Shown here in pieces: positions 46,552-57,400 of a DNA stretch of 64,000 bases. The number at the start of each line of letters is the position of its first letter. Position 1 is the first letter of the stretch. Source of the DNA: Echinococcus granulosus. Taxonomy: Eukaryota; Platyhelminthes; Cestoda; Cyclophyllidea; Taeniidae. The stretch lies in NCBI RefSeq assembly GCF_000524195.1, contig NW_020170382.1, positions 1,015,194-1,079,193 on the forward strand, written 5' to 3'. A program made the position numbers and the translations under genes. The notes under the pieces were generated by a model. The model had not been told where the DNA came from, searched no databases, and saw only the letters and a program-made list of their open reading frames with translations.

Positions 46552-47341
46552 CTAGGAACAAAAAGTCGGAAACTGTAATGGAATGGTAGGCTCACCAGTG
46601 TAAGCAGAGATAAGTTTGTAGATGGAAGAATCCTTTTCAACAAAATCGATTGGTCGGCGTCCCCTGAAGTCGGTCGGCGAGGCAAAAGCACCGTAGTGTA
46701 GCAGAAGTCGAACCATTTTCAAGTCGCGAAGTTCTGCAGCGATGTGTAGAGCAGTTGTGAGACGAACGCGTTTATTAGGGTCAGCACCTGGGTAAAACCA
46801 ACTACGCCTGGGCTTACGTGCATATATTGAACGGAAAACTAAGGGCTGGGACTTACCGGCCATTAAAAGATATTCAACAGCTGGGTAAAACCGGTTTTTA
46901 ACTGAAACGTGTATCGGACAGAAACCTTTACGATCACAGGCGTTAACGTCAGCACCAGCATCAACTAAGACAACCATTGCATCGTAGTGTCCTAAAAGTT
47001 AGAAAAAAAACCAGCTTACCATTCTTAACTGCATTCATAAGTGGGGAGCCCCAATACGCTAGTGGATTAACGTTTGCACCGCCACGAATTAGAGCTCGAA
47101 TTATCTCAACTGAGCCATTCGCCGCAGCATCACAAATCGGGGTATGACCGTCGACATTATTGGCGTTGACGTAAAATCCTGCTTCGATCAAAACATTTAC
47201 GGCACTCAAATTTCCAGCCAGACAAGCATAATGCAGGAGAGTATTGTTGTCGGGATCGTGTTCAATTAGGTTTGGCTGAGACAAATGTTGCAAAACCTCC
47301 TCCCTTGTCCCTGTCTCAACGGTTTTGATTGCGGCCAGCAT
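46552..47341 (-). CDS. Ankyrin-repeat protein, ASB13-like, no SOCS box seen
   Basis: Three exons (47341-47020, 46991-46857, 46787-46596) with matching phases, introns of 28 and 69 nt. About 216 aa to the last donor, or 230 aa if exon 3 is read through to TAG 46552. Five ankyrin repeats are visible, starting near NTLLHYACLAGN, TPICDAAANGSVEII, SPLMNAVKNGHYDAM, CPIHVSVKNRFYPAV and TALHIAAELRDLKMV, then RRPIDFVEKDSS. HTPICDAAANGSVE and GANVNP match ASB13 (STPLCDACASGSIE, GAKVNP). ASB proteins use ankyrin repeats for substrates and a C-terminal SOCS box for Elongin BC/Cullin 5; no SOCS box was found in the adjoining sequence. Start: ATG 47341 follows an in-frame TAA about 40 nt upstream. Confidence 0.85.
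46596..46787 (-). CDS. Ankyrin gene exon 3
   Basis: 192 nt from acccag|GTGCTG to ACACTG|gtgagc. Encodes GADPNKRVRLTTALHIAAEL, MVRLLLHYGAFASPTDF and KLISAYT. Read-through of the donor gives TGEPTIPLQFPTFCS and a stop; splicing to an unlocated last exon is equally possible. Confidence 0.82.
46857..46991 (-). CDS. Ankyrin gene exon 2
   Basis: 135 nt between ttttag|GACACT and GGCCG|gtaagt. Completes repeat 3 (YDAMVVLVDAGADVNACD) and most of repeat 4 (PIHVSVKNRFYPAVEYLLMA). The preceding intron is only 28 nt (46992-47019). Confidence 0.88.
47020..47341 (-). CDS. Ankyrin gene exon 1
   Basis: 322 nt, start ATG to AAGAATG|gtaagc, phase 1. Encodes MLAAIKTVETGTREEV and the first two-and-a-half ankyrin repeats (LIEHDPDNNTLLHYACL, VNANNVDGHTPICDAAANG). 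Confidence 0.87.
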
Positions 47342-47698
47342 TAGGCGGACAACTGCGAAGCTGCAGTTAAGCGCCTTTGATTAACACACACGAAGCCAAA
47401 CCAGCAATTGGTCGGGTGGTTACTGCAACAGACGCGCGATAACTAGGACGCGTGGTAAATTCACAAACACCTATTTGTTATTTGGTTAAAAGCATTAACC
47501 CTGAATAATTAGTTTGTTTTTGACACTAATTCTCAATGCGTCTTAAAAGTATTGTAAAATCAAGGTCTACACTGATGCGATTTGACCTTTAGTGACTTCA
47601 TATCCTACAGGTAGTTAGATATTTCGATTATTTGATTAGCTCTTTGTTTTTGATTTTGTTGGCATCTAAGTCTCTAATGTTGCGTTCTTGTTAAGTGA

Positions 47699-47834
47699 TA
47701 TTTAGCGTCCCGAGACTCCCTGAAGACAAAGAAGACACAATACTCGGGCAGAATATATATTCAGCACGGAGAAGGTGTCTGGGCTATTGGCATGGCCCAA
47801 AAGGCCAGCCCACCCAGCAGGGTACAAGGGGGCT
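47699..47834 (-). repeat. TRIM LTR fragment, minus strand
   Basis: Shows tttagcgtcccgagactccc, cacaatactcgggcagaata and gggctattggcatggccc, the reverse complement of the LTR 3' part. Its inner end faces the plus-strand copy starting near 47909. Confidence 0.72.
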
Positions 47835-47908
47835 AATTCAAAGTACAAAAGTGAAGCCTCACCAATAGCGAGGGATGAACCGCTATCGTATTACAGATAC
47901 GGTCCCTG

Positions 47909-49047
47909 AATCATGTCGGTGTTCCTTCAGCTCTTCTGTACGTTGGCGACGCATTTCCTGCCCTGGCGTAGCGATCTGAGGCTTCTCTGAAACAAAAAAC
48001 AGTGAAATATTTGGGCCAGACGTACAGTCGTGGAAGTGGAGTTGGCGCGATATCAATACTGGGAGGTAAACAAGCACTAACGTATTATACTAGTATTGTA
48101 ACTTCGACCATTTTCTAAAATGACTTGCATAGCTACATCGATGGTGGCTGAAAGCGAACTTTGTCTTCAGAGATATCTGCCCTAGTTTCGATTACTGAAT
48201 GCTAAACCTTAACGTAACGGAAGAAAGGCATTTGAGTCTGTGGTGACCCCCAATAGAAGAGCTGAAAATGACTTCCAAATTCGGTAACTACCCCAGTTTC
48301 AATTTCTGTAGGAATGACACTAATAACTGAGGCGACGCTAGTCTTGAACCATAAGAGAGTGTTCGTTAAGTAACTGTCTGCGGCACCTACATGAAGTCGT
48401 CAATTAAGTAAACAAGCAGTGCCTCCCCCTCTCTACCAGCTAAATAAAACTTAGGTATTGCTGGGCAGTTATGAAGTGAGAACAAAGTGGCAAGGAGGAA
48501 CAAAAACGAAACATTATTTTCCCAAAACTGTTTAAAACCCCGCCTCTCATTAATTAGCGCTGCTTTTGGTACAGTGTTCTTACAAAATATCAACTGACAA
48601 ACGAAATGGTCACCACATTCGCCTTCCCCAAATTACAGTTTTTTAAACAGGACGAAACTACTGATCCAGTGGAATTGACAAGGCATATCAGTGACTTTAC
48701 GGTTAGGTATCATCTCACTTGCACGCAAATTCGATGACTGGCACAGTTGGTTCCCGGGTCTTTTTCCTTGCAGTGCTGACCTTATTGCGATGGCCGAAGC
48801 GATAGTATGACCAAGGGAAGCGCTGGGGTAATGCTCCAAATGAAGGGGAACTGTGTAGCGTGTCAGTTGCCTATTAAACTGTTCTTTTGGTTGCGCTGAC
48901 ACTTAAGGCTCGGTTTTTGTGCTTTGGGCGATGTAGCCTCCAATCCAAGCCAGTAGCCCTCCAGTCCTTCTGTATGTCGGCAATACGTATTCTCCACTAA
49001 TATTACGATTTCTTTTGACTTCGGGGAGGACTCAGAGCGCCACGGCA
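47909..49047 (+). mobile_element. Second TRIM copy, degraded 5' LTR, intact 3' end
   Basis: The 5' LTR survives only as a fragment (about 47909-47995). The interior from about 48140 (gatggtggctgaaagcgaac) to 48860 aligns along its length with 16316-17040, including 'ggttaggta', 'gttgc' and 'gaccaaggga' blocks. The polypurine tract aaatgaaggggaa (48838-48850) is ten bases before the 3' LTR (48861-49047). Interior frames are closed by stops. Shared structure with the 16-kb copy shows this is a family and not a chance duplication. Confidence 0.8.
48861..49047 (+). repeat. 3' LTR of second TRIM
   Basis: 187 bp, begins tgtcagttgcctattaaact and ends cgccacggca. It lies 31 nt upstream of the ATG of a doubtful open frame. 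Confidence 0.78.
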
Positions 49048-49078
49048 TAAATGTTAGCTTGTTTTTTAATATTTCACC

Positions 49079-50029
49079 ATGCATTCAGAACAAACCCAAT
49101 CCAGTTTCAAAAGCGAATTTGACTATCTTGCGCAAATGAGCTTTGAAATCAGCCGCTTGCGATCACGACTGTACGTCGTTCTTGATTTGACTCGATTGTG
49201 CCCTCATAGTTCAACACAGTTATAAATCCAATTCAAACGTAAATCCCTCCTGTGTTTTCAGCGATTCCTCCGGCGCCCCCTTTGTTCAATCTCCTTCACC
49301 GGCTATGCCATAGTAGTCAGTGCTTTAAATCTGCCCTCGAATCCGGAACGGTGTTGAATCCAAGCCGCTTTCCTCCAAAACCACAGAGGCATCAAGGCCA
49401 TTCCATCCTATGTAGTGCCCCATCCTATTTGTAGGCGAATGGACCGCCTTCGTACTGCTCAAGACCGGACAATACTTCGCAAAGAGAGCACTTCGCGTAC
49501 TAAGGATCATTCATAAGAAAGTCGGCCTTGAAACCCGACCCCTCTGATTAAAGATTTTGCAAAGAGCCTTTCGGAGTCTTTTGAGTCTGGTGTCATGTTA
49601 GTTATTAATAGACCCCCTGCGGAGTATAAGACTAGGACATTTACTAAAAGTAAACACCATCTCTCTCCAGGGGTCTTTGCAGATTTAGCCATTCGCAGCA
49701 GACGTAGCTCCGTTATGTTACGATTCGGTAATCAACCACAGAAATCAAGATCGGCTCTACTCGCTACTGTCACTAATGCAGTGGCCCAACTCCAAATTGA
49801 GGTTGCAATAAGCGAGAGTAGTGTAGAAGCACAAACTGCCAACGCAGAGAAGGGCTAGGAGACTACTAGCGAGGTCCGAGGGCCATGCCGTGGAATAGAA
49901 GTACAATCTGCGAAGACTGAGGCGTCCGTGCAGTCAAGCAGCCAACTGGACAATAACTGTTCTGAAATCACTCAGTTGACGAGTAAAAAGACTACCGCAT
50001 TGACTTTTAACCATTGTTCCCTCCATAGG
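49079..50029 (+). pseudogene. Doubtful gene or pseudogene downstream of an LTR
   Basis: ATG 49079 opens MHSEQTQSSFKSEFDYLAQM followed by SFEISRLRSR up to a donor-like gtacgt at 49171, with acceptor-like ttttcag at 49255-49261. Further on, 49611-49858 reads PPAEYKTRTFTKSKHH and AIRSRRSSVMLRFGNQPQ with SVEAQTANAEKG. After a single TAG the same frame stays open for another 57 codons to TGA 50029, repeating the theme (GIEVQSAKTEASVQSS). The pieces look coding (Ser/basic then coiled-coil-like), but I cannot join them into one frame. No homologue recognised. Could be a decayed gene, or a real gene with unassigned small exons. Confidence 0.35.
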
Positions 50030-52470
50030 CTCGAGTGACAATGAGCCAGTGAGATCAGCAAAAGGAAACTGCCGTTCACGAAAAACCAACGGCTTCCTTA
50101 TTGCGGTTGTCACTCCGTACCAACTAGCCAGGACCTATTCCAAACTTTATCATAATCTTTATTCTATGAAAACACACGTGAAAGACAGTAAGAAACTATA
50201 CAAGTGGGAGTGGATGTAGGATCAAGCCTCAGGCTCTCACAGGGACTCCACCGACCTATAATCAAAAGTGAGAGTAAACATTACGACAACTGCTTGATTG
50301 ACAAACCAGTACTTTTAAGCCATTAAAATTAAGTAAGGTTCTGCACTCAAACATACAGTAAAGCCCTCCGTGTGGCCCTTGCCACGGCGCAGTTGCGGTG
50401 CCAGACGTTGAGTGACCTGGGACAGGCAAGTCGCCAGCTGTGTACAGGTCTCTAGCGGTAATTGTAAATGACCCACAGAAAAGTCTCGACTCCACTCATC
50501 GAAGAGGGGATCCGCTACTCTGTAACCCAACACAAATCCCACTCAAAGTGAGCAACTGTCCGATTTTCAATCAGTCCGATTGGCATCATCGGTGGCAACA
50601 ATAGTCACGAGGATCTCAGCTCAATTCAAGGAATAAAAGTGGCCGAATTGAATGACAAAATGTTTGCTAGCCATATTCTCTCTGGGTAAACCTATAACTC
50701 ATTGGCACTCTCAAGTCCCTTGAATCGAGTGATAACTATTGCATACAAAGCATTCAATTTTGAAACAAAAGCGAATGTCGTTAAACATATTACGGGATTC
50801 AATAGTTTTCTGCAATTAGTTAAGTCGACTTGGATATTTATTAAAGCTTACAAGAGGTGGTAGGACCTAAAGGACATGGTTGAGGTTCAAGCAGTATTTG
50901 TGCAACAACTTACACACGCTTCACAGTAAATAAGTCGCTTATGAGGTAAAACGATATCAGATTTGACGTACACCAGATGATTCGTGTTACTCGCAATCCT
51001 AACCGGTTCTCGACTCCATATCTCAGATTGAGGGTGGTGAAACTTACTTTAAAGGATCGGTAGGACCGACTGATGTCAGGAGGCGGTAGAGCACTTTCAA
51101 AACAGGAGCTCGCTCAGCCACCTCGGCGTGACTCGATGCATCGCTCTTGCAAGGGGAGGCGACCCTTGTCGTGTCAATCGTAGCTGTGTAGAGACAGGAG
51201 CGCTGTTCAAACAACCAAATCTATGAGGAAGGAGCACAAGCATCACTCAGTTACGAATCCTATGAGATTTCGGAAGAAATTAGGCATCATTACTTGATAG
51301 TGACTAGTCATCATAGGTAAGCATGAGTACTAATAATTTACGGAAAGCTCTTGAGTCAAATCGGAACTTTTACTTCTACGGCTGGCAAAAGGGAAGCTAC
51401 CATAGGGGTTTTAACCCGAATAACAAATGGGTGAATAGAGTAGACACGTAGTAGACCATTCTAGAAGGGGATTAGTCGGAGATGGCAAGCGACTGCAGCA
51501 GTGTATGCATTAATCAGGTTGTGGTGATGAAATTTCTTCAAGTATAGTTCGGAAATGGAAAGTCCAGTCACAATAGGCCACTTGAATTGTGGAAGCGTCT
51601 TGAAGACGTCGAACAAATATAATTAACGGATATTTGCAATTTTGAAAAAAGCACATGCCGAGGTAGGTGGCGCCAGCACAAAGTTGAGCAGCGCACTAAG
51701 CTGAGGGAACGTTTTAATGGGAAATTCAAATATATCCTAGATCGTACTATTATATGCGACGGAACCTGGATGCACCACTTCATTTCGGAGTGGAGTACAA
51801 GGGCGATTGGGAAGTGCGGATTCACCATTGATACCAAGATAAATGGACTGCACCAGGATGATTCGGCCCTACTGATAGATCTTTCTATAACGGAACTGCT
51901 TTCTATGCATCAATTAGGCATTGAGAAAGGTGGATAAATGTCGTAGAGAAGCGCATTGGAAAATGGGAAGTAATATGCAAATAATTTTTTACTCTATAAA
52001 CGGGGAGATTCCGGTCGGGTTTAAACGTTTTAAATATAAAGGAGTTGAAAATCTTGAAGTTTAGCCTTCAAATCAATAAGCAGAAAAGATTAATCCTTAT
52101 TACCAGCGTAAAATACCACCATTTTCGAACCAAGGGGACGCTAACGCAAACTACATCAGCGTTCCATCCACTTTGTAGAGATAAGCGTAAGTAAATTACC
52201 CAGACAAAACAAATAGCTGCGTTCCAGTGTTATCTAAAAGGCACCAGCTAGTAGACGAAAAAGGTAAATTTGATCTCCAGTAACAAAAATGATTAGGATT
52301 ACAATTAATATTAGCGAATAAACAAGACATCTACCAAACCATACATTCAAAACAGTTAACATTTGTGAGAGATCCCAACGTTGATGAAATTATCTTGCGC
52401 ACATCGAAAAACTCGACTCAACTGGGCATAAGGTGTGGAAACTGCAAATATTAATTAAAAACGAACTAAC
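50030..52470. other. Intergenic, or 3' part of UBE3D
   Basis: No repeat copy or confident exon. The last UBE3D exon and its 3' UTR should lie in the right part. Short minus-strand frames at 50262-50542 and 51568-51837 show no recognisable domain. Confidence 0.5.
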
Positions 52471-52730
52471 CAAAGCAAACTTCATCGGGGTTTCGTACGA
52501 GCCAGCCGAAAGAACGAAACGATAGCGTCCATCCTCCAGCATTCGTGAAAAAAGCAATTCAAAAAAGTCCACATCGTGTTGACTAAAGGGAATAAGGTTA
52601 TAATAATAAACATCGCACATAAGCGGAAGCTCAACATGACGCAGATAATCGCCGTCAATATCGACTTCCTGTGTCCAAACCTTAACATTGGCGGTCCAGA
52701 GAACGATCACGGTGTCAGCACCGGAGCCAA
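52471..52730 (-). CDS. UBE3D: UBE3D exon 3
   Basis: 260 nt from cttatag|TTGGCT to GCTTTG|gttagt, phase 0. Encodes VIVLWTANVKVWTQEVD, LPLMCDVYYYNLIPF and DGRYRFVLSAGSYETPMKF. Splicing to TTGAGTCGAG (49-nt intron) would add about 21 codons before a stop, but this end resembles no UBE3D segment. Confidence 0.82.
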
Positions 52731-53433
52731 CTATAAGAGACAAAACATACGAGGCATGAAAGCAAATCCGCCCTCCTACCAAGACGACCGAGCATTACAT
52801 GGCACCGGGAACAAAAAACACCCTCCAATTTCGATATCAACTTTGTGGATTTATAAATCCATACACCGGAATTAAAAATCATTTCAATCCCATTGGTAAG
52901 AATAGAGGAAGGTGGTAGATTAGCAACCAATCTCGAGAGCGCGGTGCCACTGACTTCAGTGGCTGGGTTCTTTTCGTGACAGAAAAATGTGCTCAGTTCG
53001 GAGCTGGCCAGGGCATCAACCGACGAGAGGTTATCAACCTTCGTGATGTTTCTTATGTCCGCTATATCCCCATCGCAGAAATTGCAGCGAAGCATTTCAC
53101 CCTTCACAATGCGCTCGCATACATAGGAGTAACGACGGTCATCGTTCGAATTCGACAAACAGGTTGCATCAAAGGAAACTGACTCGAAACTACCAGAAGA
53201 ATCAGGGTTAAGTTCGGCAGAGGTTGGCGTAAGGCTCAAATTTTCAAATAATACATCAATTTTTGAGGCGCCTTCAGAAAAGGACAAAATATTCGGCGAC
53301 ACAACTTTGAATGTGCAACTATAAATAAGAATACAAAAGATCTAACCAACTTATGATTTAATTCTCCGTGCAAAGTCAGAGTAATTTTTCGAAGGCCATA
53401 GGAATAGTCGCCGTACAAGTTATAAATACCCAT
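52471..53433 (-). CDS. UBE3D: E3 ubiquitin-protein ligase E3D (HECT_2 family), 3' end unresolved
   Basis: Three exons (53433-53351, 53318-52789, 52730-52471), introns 32 and 58 nt, matching phases, about 291 aa, against about 389 in human. UBE3D binds the E2 UbcH10 (UBE2C) and acts in ubiquitin transfer. Family signatures: LRCNFCDGDI (about 104-113), TFFCHEKNP (about 138-146) and GVFCSRCHVMLG (about 194-204), aligning with human TFYCQSCGEVI and VICKRCKVMLG; then FSQHDVDFFELLFSRML and YRFVLSAG, aligning with SWFVQSVIAQCLVQL and FRFTIQG. The cysteine pairs fit metal binding. Start is ATG 53433; five codons before it are open back to an in-frame TAG but contain no ATG. The human LWLLNSDSLV region and beyond were not found. 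Confidence 0.85.
52789..53318 (-). CDS. UBE3D: UBE3D exon 2
   Basis: 530 nt from tatag|TTGCAC to CTCG|gtcgtc. Carries all three Cys-containing signatures and the acidic Ser-rich stretch ELNPDSSGSFESVSFDATC. Confidence 0.87.
53351..53433 (-). CDS. UBE3D: UBE3D exon 1
   Basis: 83 nt from the ATG to CATAA|gttggt, phase 2. Encodes MGIYNLYGDYSYGLRKITLT and LHGELNH. The following intron is 32 nt (53319-53350, gttggt...tatag). Confidence 0.8.
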
Positions 53434-54286
53434 GCTAGGCACAGACACACTAGCAGCCTAATGAGCACAAAAGCAGCGCGGCTTCCCGAGAAGCAGGGCT
53501 ACTGTGCGTGGCCTAGAGCACAAAAAAAACGTTACTAATATCGGAAAACCAAAAAAATAGAGGGTCTATTAGTTGTCAAAAGCTCTAACTCGCTATCAAA
53601 GAGGAACGCACCATCCAAAGAGGAATGGCGATAACTTAGTCAAATTTTTTTTTGAAGAAACCTGTGTGTATTAAAGAGCAGTCTTTACATCGAAAAGCAT
53701 TGATTTGGCCGATTCGTATCTGCGCTGAAGCTTTGTTTTGGCCAAGTCATCTGCAAGAAATGAACTCAACATCAAGCTCGGATTGAACTATATAGAGATT
53801 AAAATCGTCAACATGTTTGCACCTTTGTCCCTCCAGAGTCAATTTTGCCACTAACATTTTACTGCGCAAAACAGAATCAAAATCATGTGAAAATAGAACC
53901 GGCCAGAGCGGATAGAGCATACTAATCTTCCTCAGGTATTAAGTAATTTTCTGGATTTACAATTGAAGCAGCGTCTTTGCCACGTCGAAAACGCAGCTTA
54001 GAGTAAGTGCGGCTTTGCATTTTAGTTTTTATCCTTTATTTTGACGTATCGTGTTTTGCGCGTTAAAAAACTTAGAGGCGGAACAATACGCTTTGATTAT
54101 ATGCTTTTAGCAGCTACGCATCAGATTTAAATATGTTGTAGCAAAAGCTTTGCTCGGCTTTTGTTCCTATAATTTTCTGAATTTGTTAATGTAGACAAAT
54201 ATCAAATATAAACTGAGCAGAGTGGTGTTGTCCTTTGTGGCTCGTGGCGGGCAGTCTGAGTCGGAGTTGTCATTCGACTGCCTAGG
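53434..54286. promoter_or_regulatory. Divergent promoter region of UBE3D and FMNL
   Basis: The two genes start head to head with about 850 bp between their ATGs and no repeat copy. Any core promoters and both 5' UTRs must lie here or in it. No TATA box or initiator can be named with confidence. Confidence 0.5.
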
Positions 54287-54487
54287 ATGGGCAATAGTCC
54301 GGGTTTCCCGGAGGCTCAGTCTCCCTATCCTGGAGGTCGGCGATTATCTGACAAAGCTGTCCCAAAAAATGATAATTTTGAACTCCGCTGGCATCGGTTC
54401 ATCGAATCATTGGATGTCACTGATGAAAAAATGAAGCTCATTGAACAGTTGCCTTATCCACGAAAGATGGAATTGGTTTTAAATTAT
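54287..54487 (+). CDS. FMNL: FMNL exon 1 (myristoylation site, start of GBD)
   Basis: 201 nt, [19 protein letters not shown] to KMELVLNY|gtagtg, phase 0. [20 protein letters not shown] corresponds to human [20 protein letters not shown]. Followed by a 33-nt intron. Confidence 0.9.
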
Positions 54488-57400
54488 GTAGTGATCTTTT
54501 TTTAAATTTACTGATAACAGGAGCTGAATACGGTCAAGTTTTCACCAGCACACTGTGTGGAAAACATTAAAATGGCTCGAATAGCGCAAATTACGGTATG
54601 CTGTGTGTAAGTCGTCCATAACTATTTAGGCATCCAAACGCAAACAAGATCATGATGATTTCCAGAAGGTATTCACCTCCACAGAAATATCTTTACGTAC
54701 AAATAAGATTGAGTACGTTCTCACTTGATTTATTTTGCCATTAAAGATGGGTTTTGGAATTTTTAGAAAACCATGGTCTGGAGGCGATTGTCGCATTTAT
54801 GGGTGATTCCCTAAAATATCTTTCAAGGTAAAATGTAGCCATTTCTCACTTACCTTCTTAGAACGGATACCTTTCGAAGCACGCAGTTGCATGCGGACAC
54901 AACTCGTCGCAAGGGTTCGATGCCCGTGGAGGAATTTGCGCCCTCATCGCTGGCTCGCCGGGATCCTTCCAGTCCAGCAAAATCAAAAAACGCTCGTGGC
55001 CCCAGTGACAAACCTCCTCCTACTCCAAACTTCTCCCTGAGTCGAAATAAATCCGCCTCGCCTACTTTAAAAAGTCAAAACATGCCACTGTCTACCTCGT
55101 TGACTCTCGAAACCCTGAAAGACTGTCTTCATTTGTGTCTGAAATGCTTCAAAACGCTGCTGAATAACCAAGTCAGCAAATACGTTTTCTCATTTCTTGT
55201 TTTTACTTGTTCCTTAATTATGGTTCTTCACTCGTTTAGGACGGGTGTACGAAAGCTTTTGAAAACCCTGAAGTAATCGAAATAATCACATTTTGCATTT
55301 TGCATCCAAATTACGCGTAAGTAATCTCACATCATCCAGTTACACGCCCTTTGAAAGAAAACTTACTTCTCTATCTCTGATGCGTTTAGGACGAAGGCAT
55401 TGGCACTTGATTTGCTTTCAGCGATTTGTCTTATTGGAGGAGGTCATCCTAGAGTTCTGAAAGCATTCGACCACTTTCGTCGTACAATCGGTGAAAATGC
55501 GTGCTTTGAAACTGTGATGAATGATTTTCGGGTTCATGAGGACCTTCCACTGGATCAGTACAATCTGGAATACTCGGTTAGTTCAAATAGCTTTATCTAA
55601 TTTTTACTTGGAACGACTGCGTCACTAGTTCACGTATTCCTTTCTTGCTTCAAGGTGGCCTGCATTCAATTTATCAACATTGTGGTTCATTCTCCTGAGA
55701 ATATAAACCTTCGAGTGTATCTGCAGTACGCTTTTACTCTGCTTGGCCTCGATGACTTCTTACGGGTTAGTTGATCCCCATTTCAACAACCGCTTCCTAC
55801 ATTGTCTTTCATTATGGGCATTTTCGGACGCTATTTCCATTTCGTTGCATTTATTAGTCTTTGTTAATTATCTGGTATTACCCAACTATCATGCCACTTA
55901 CGTTATTAAGCCAGTGCTTGCAAGGTGTTAACTAGTACTAGGAAAGAGGGGATTGATATTTCTTTCAATAGATGTTATTGTGACGAAGTAGGGGTCACTT
56001 TCAGGCTAATAAAGTAGTTAGCTTAACTTCTCAACTAGGATTTGTAGCCTGACTTCTATACCCGCTTCCATCTTCTGAGTTTAACTCGACCATTTCAATA
56101 TCATTTCGTTGTAATAGCCATTAATTTAATCATTGGATAACCTATGTATGACTTTTTTGTCAGGCTTTCCTATGGCTTTCCCAACCGCCTTGTACCAATC
56201 TTGATTGGTTCATATTTTTGGGCTGCTCCTGTTGCGCTTGATATAGCTACGTCTTGGCACTTGCCGCTCTAGGGTTCATATTGTCTACAAATAAATAAAA
56301 GATATTAGGCAATAAATGTAGCTAGTTGATTGCTGGATCTTTAGCTATCGTGACTTCTCACTCATTCACCCCAGAGAAAAGGCCTGTTATTTACTTCACT
56401 CTCCCCAACGTTTCTGCGTGCTACCCATACAGGCCCTGCAAGCACGACCCGGAGACAAGTTGAATCGGCATGTAGAGGCCTACGTGAACAATATGGTCAA
56501 CTGCTCCCTCCTGTTGGACGACGCGGAGGCCAAGGAGGCAGCTGTCGAAGAGGTCTCTCGTCTTGAGGCCGCTCTGGAGGCCTCCGAGAGCACAGCCAAA
56601 CAACAAGCCGCCTCGTTTAAAGTGAGATGGTTTAATACCTAATCCCCCCTCTTTAAGCTGGAAACAACCTCAAGGTTTTTGAAAAAGAAAACATTTCTCT
56701 ACATATTGTAGTGCTTGAAGAGTAGCTTTCGCTACCACAAGCATTGTAATTTTCGGCAGTGTCATTTATTGATATTTCTGTTGTTTTCACAGCCTGAAGA
56801 AATGTAGCTTTTCGTTTAAAGAGAACATTTTAGGTGATTATGTAGATGATAAAGAAGCGGCGTGGCAGTCCCTGTCAGCTATCAGCTTAAACTACACGCA
56901 CATAAAATGACCAATTGACACTGCCAGTTATCCCTATCCCATTTTTAGAATATCCTCGTAAAACAAATACTTGCAGCTCTCAAAAGTGTTTCTCAAACAT
57001 GGCACTGCCATACCCTGCCAAGTTTTCGACATAAATAACTTTTATTACTTGAATACACCAACAAACAAGTTATAGAGTATTAGCCTTGTTTCAGTTAGGA
57101 AAATTTTCACCTGATCAGCTTTAGAGTAAGTCATAGATTTGTTGGCTCAGGCTTAACGCTTTTCTACTTCCGGTACGCTAGCTCTATATCAGCAGTTCTT
57201 TGACTGTGGATGTAGTAGTATTTCTGCTGCTTTGTATGCATTTTCGAAAAATGTTAGACTTTTGCCGTTTAATAGCTTTTAAGTATATGTTTTTAAGCTT
57301 GTAGTTCAGGCGTCTGAATTACAAATAAGCACTACTATAGATCGTAATAGATTGTTATTGTTGCAAGTTCGTACACCACCTTCTCTGTTATGGAATTAAT

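Larger units (their letters stand above)
47342..49078. other. Intergenic, mostly TRIM-derived
   Basis: Promoter side of the ankyrin gene followed by an inverted pair of LTR fragments and a near-complete TRIM. No coding feature recognised before 49079. Confidence 0.6.
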
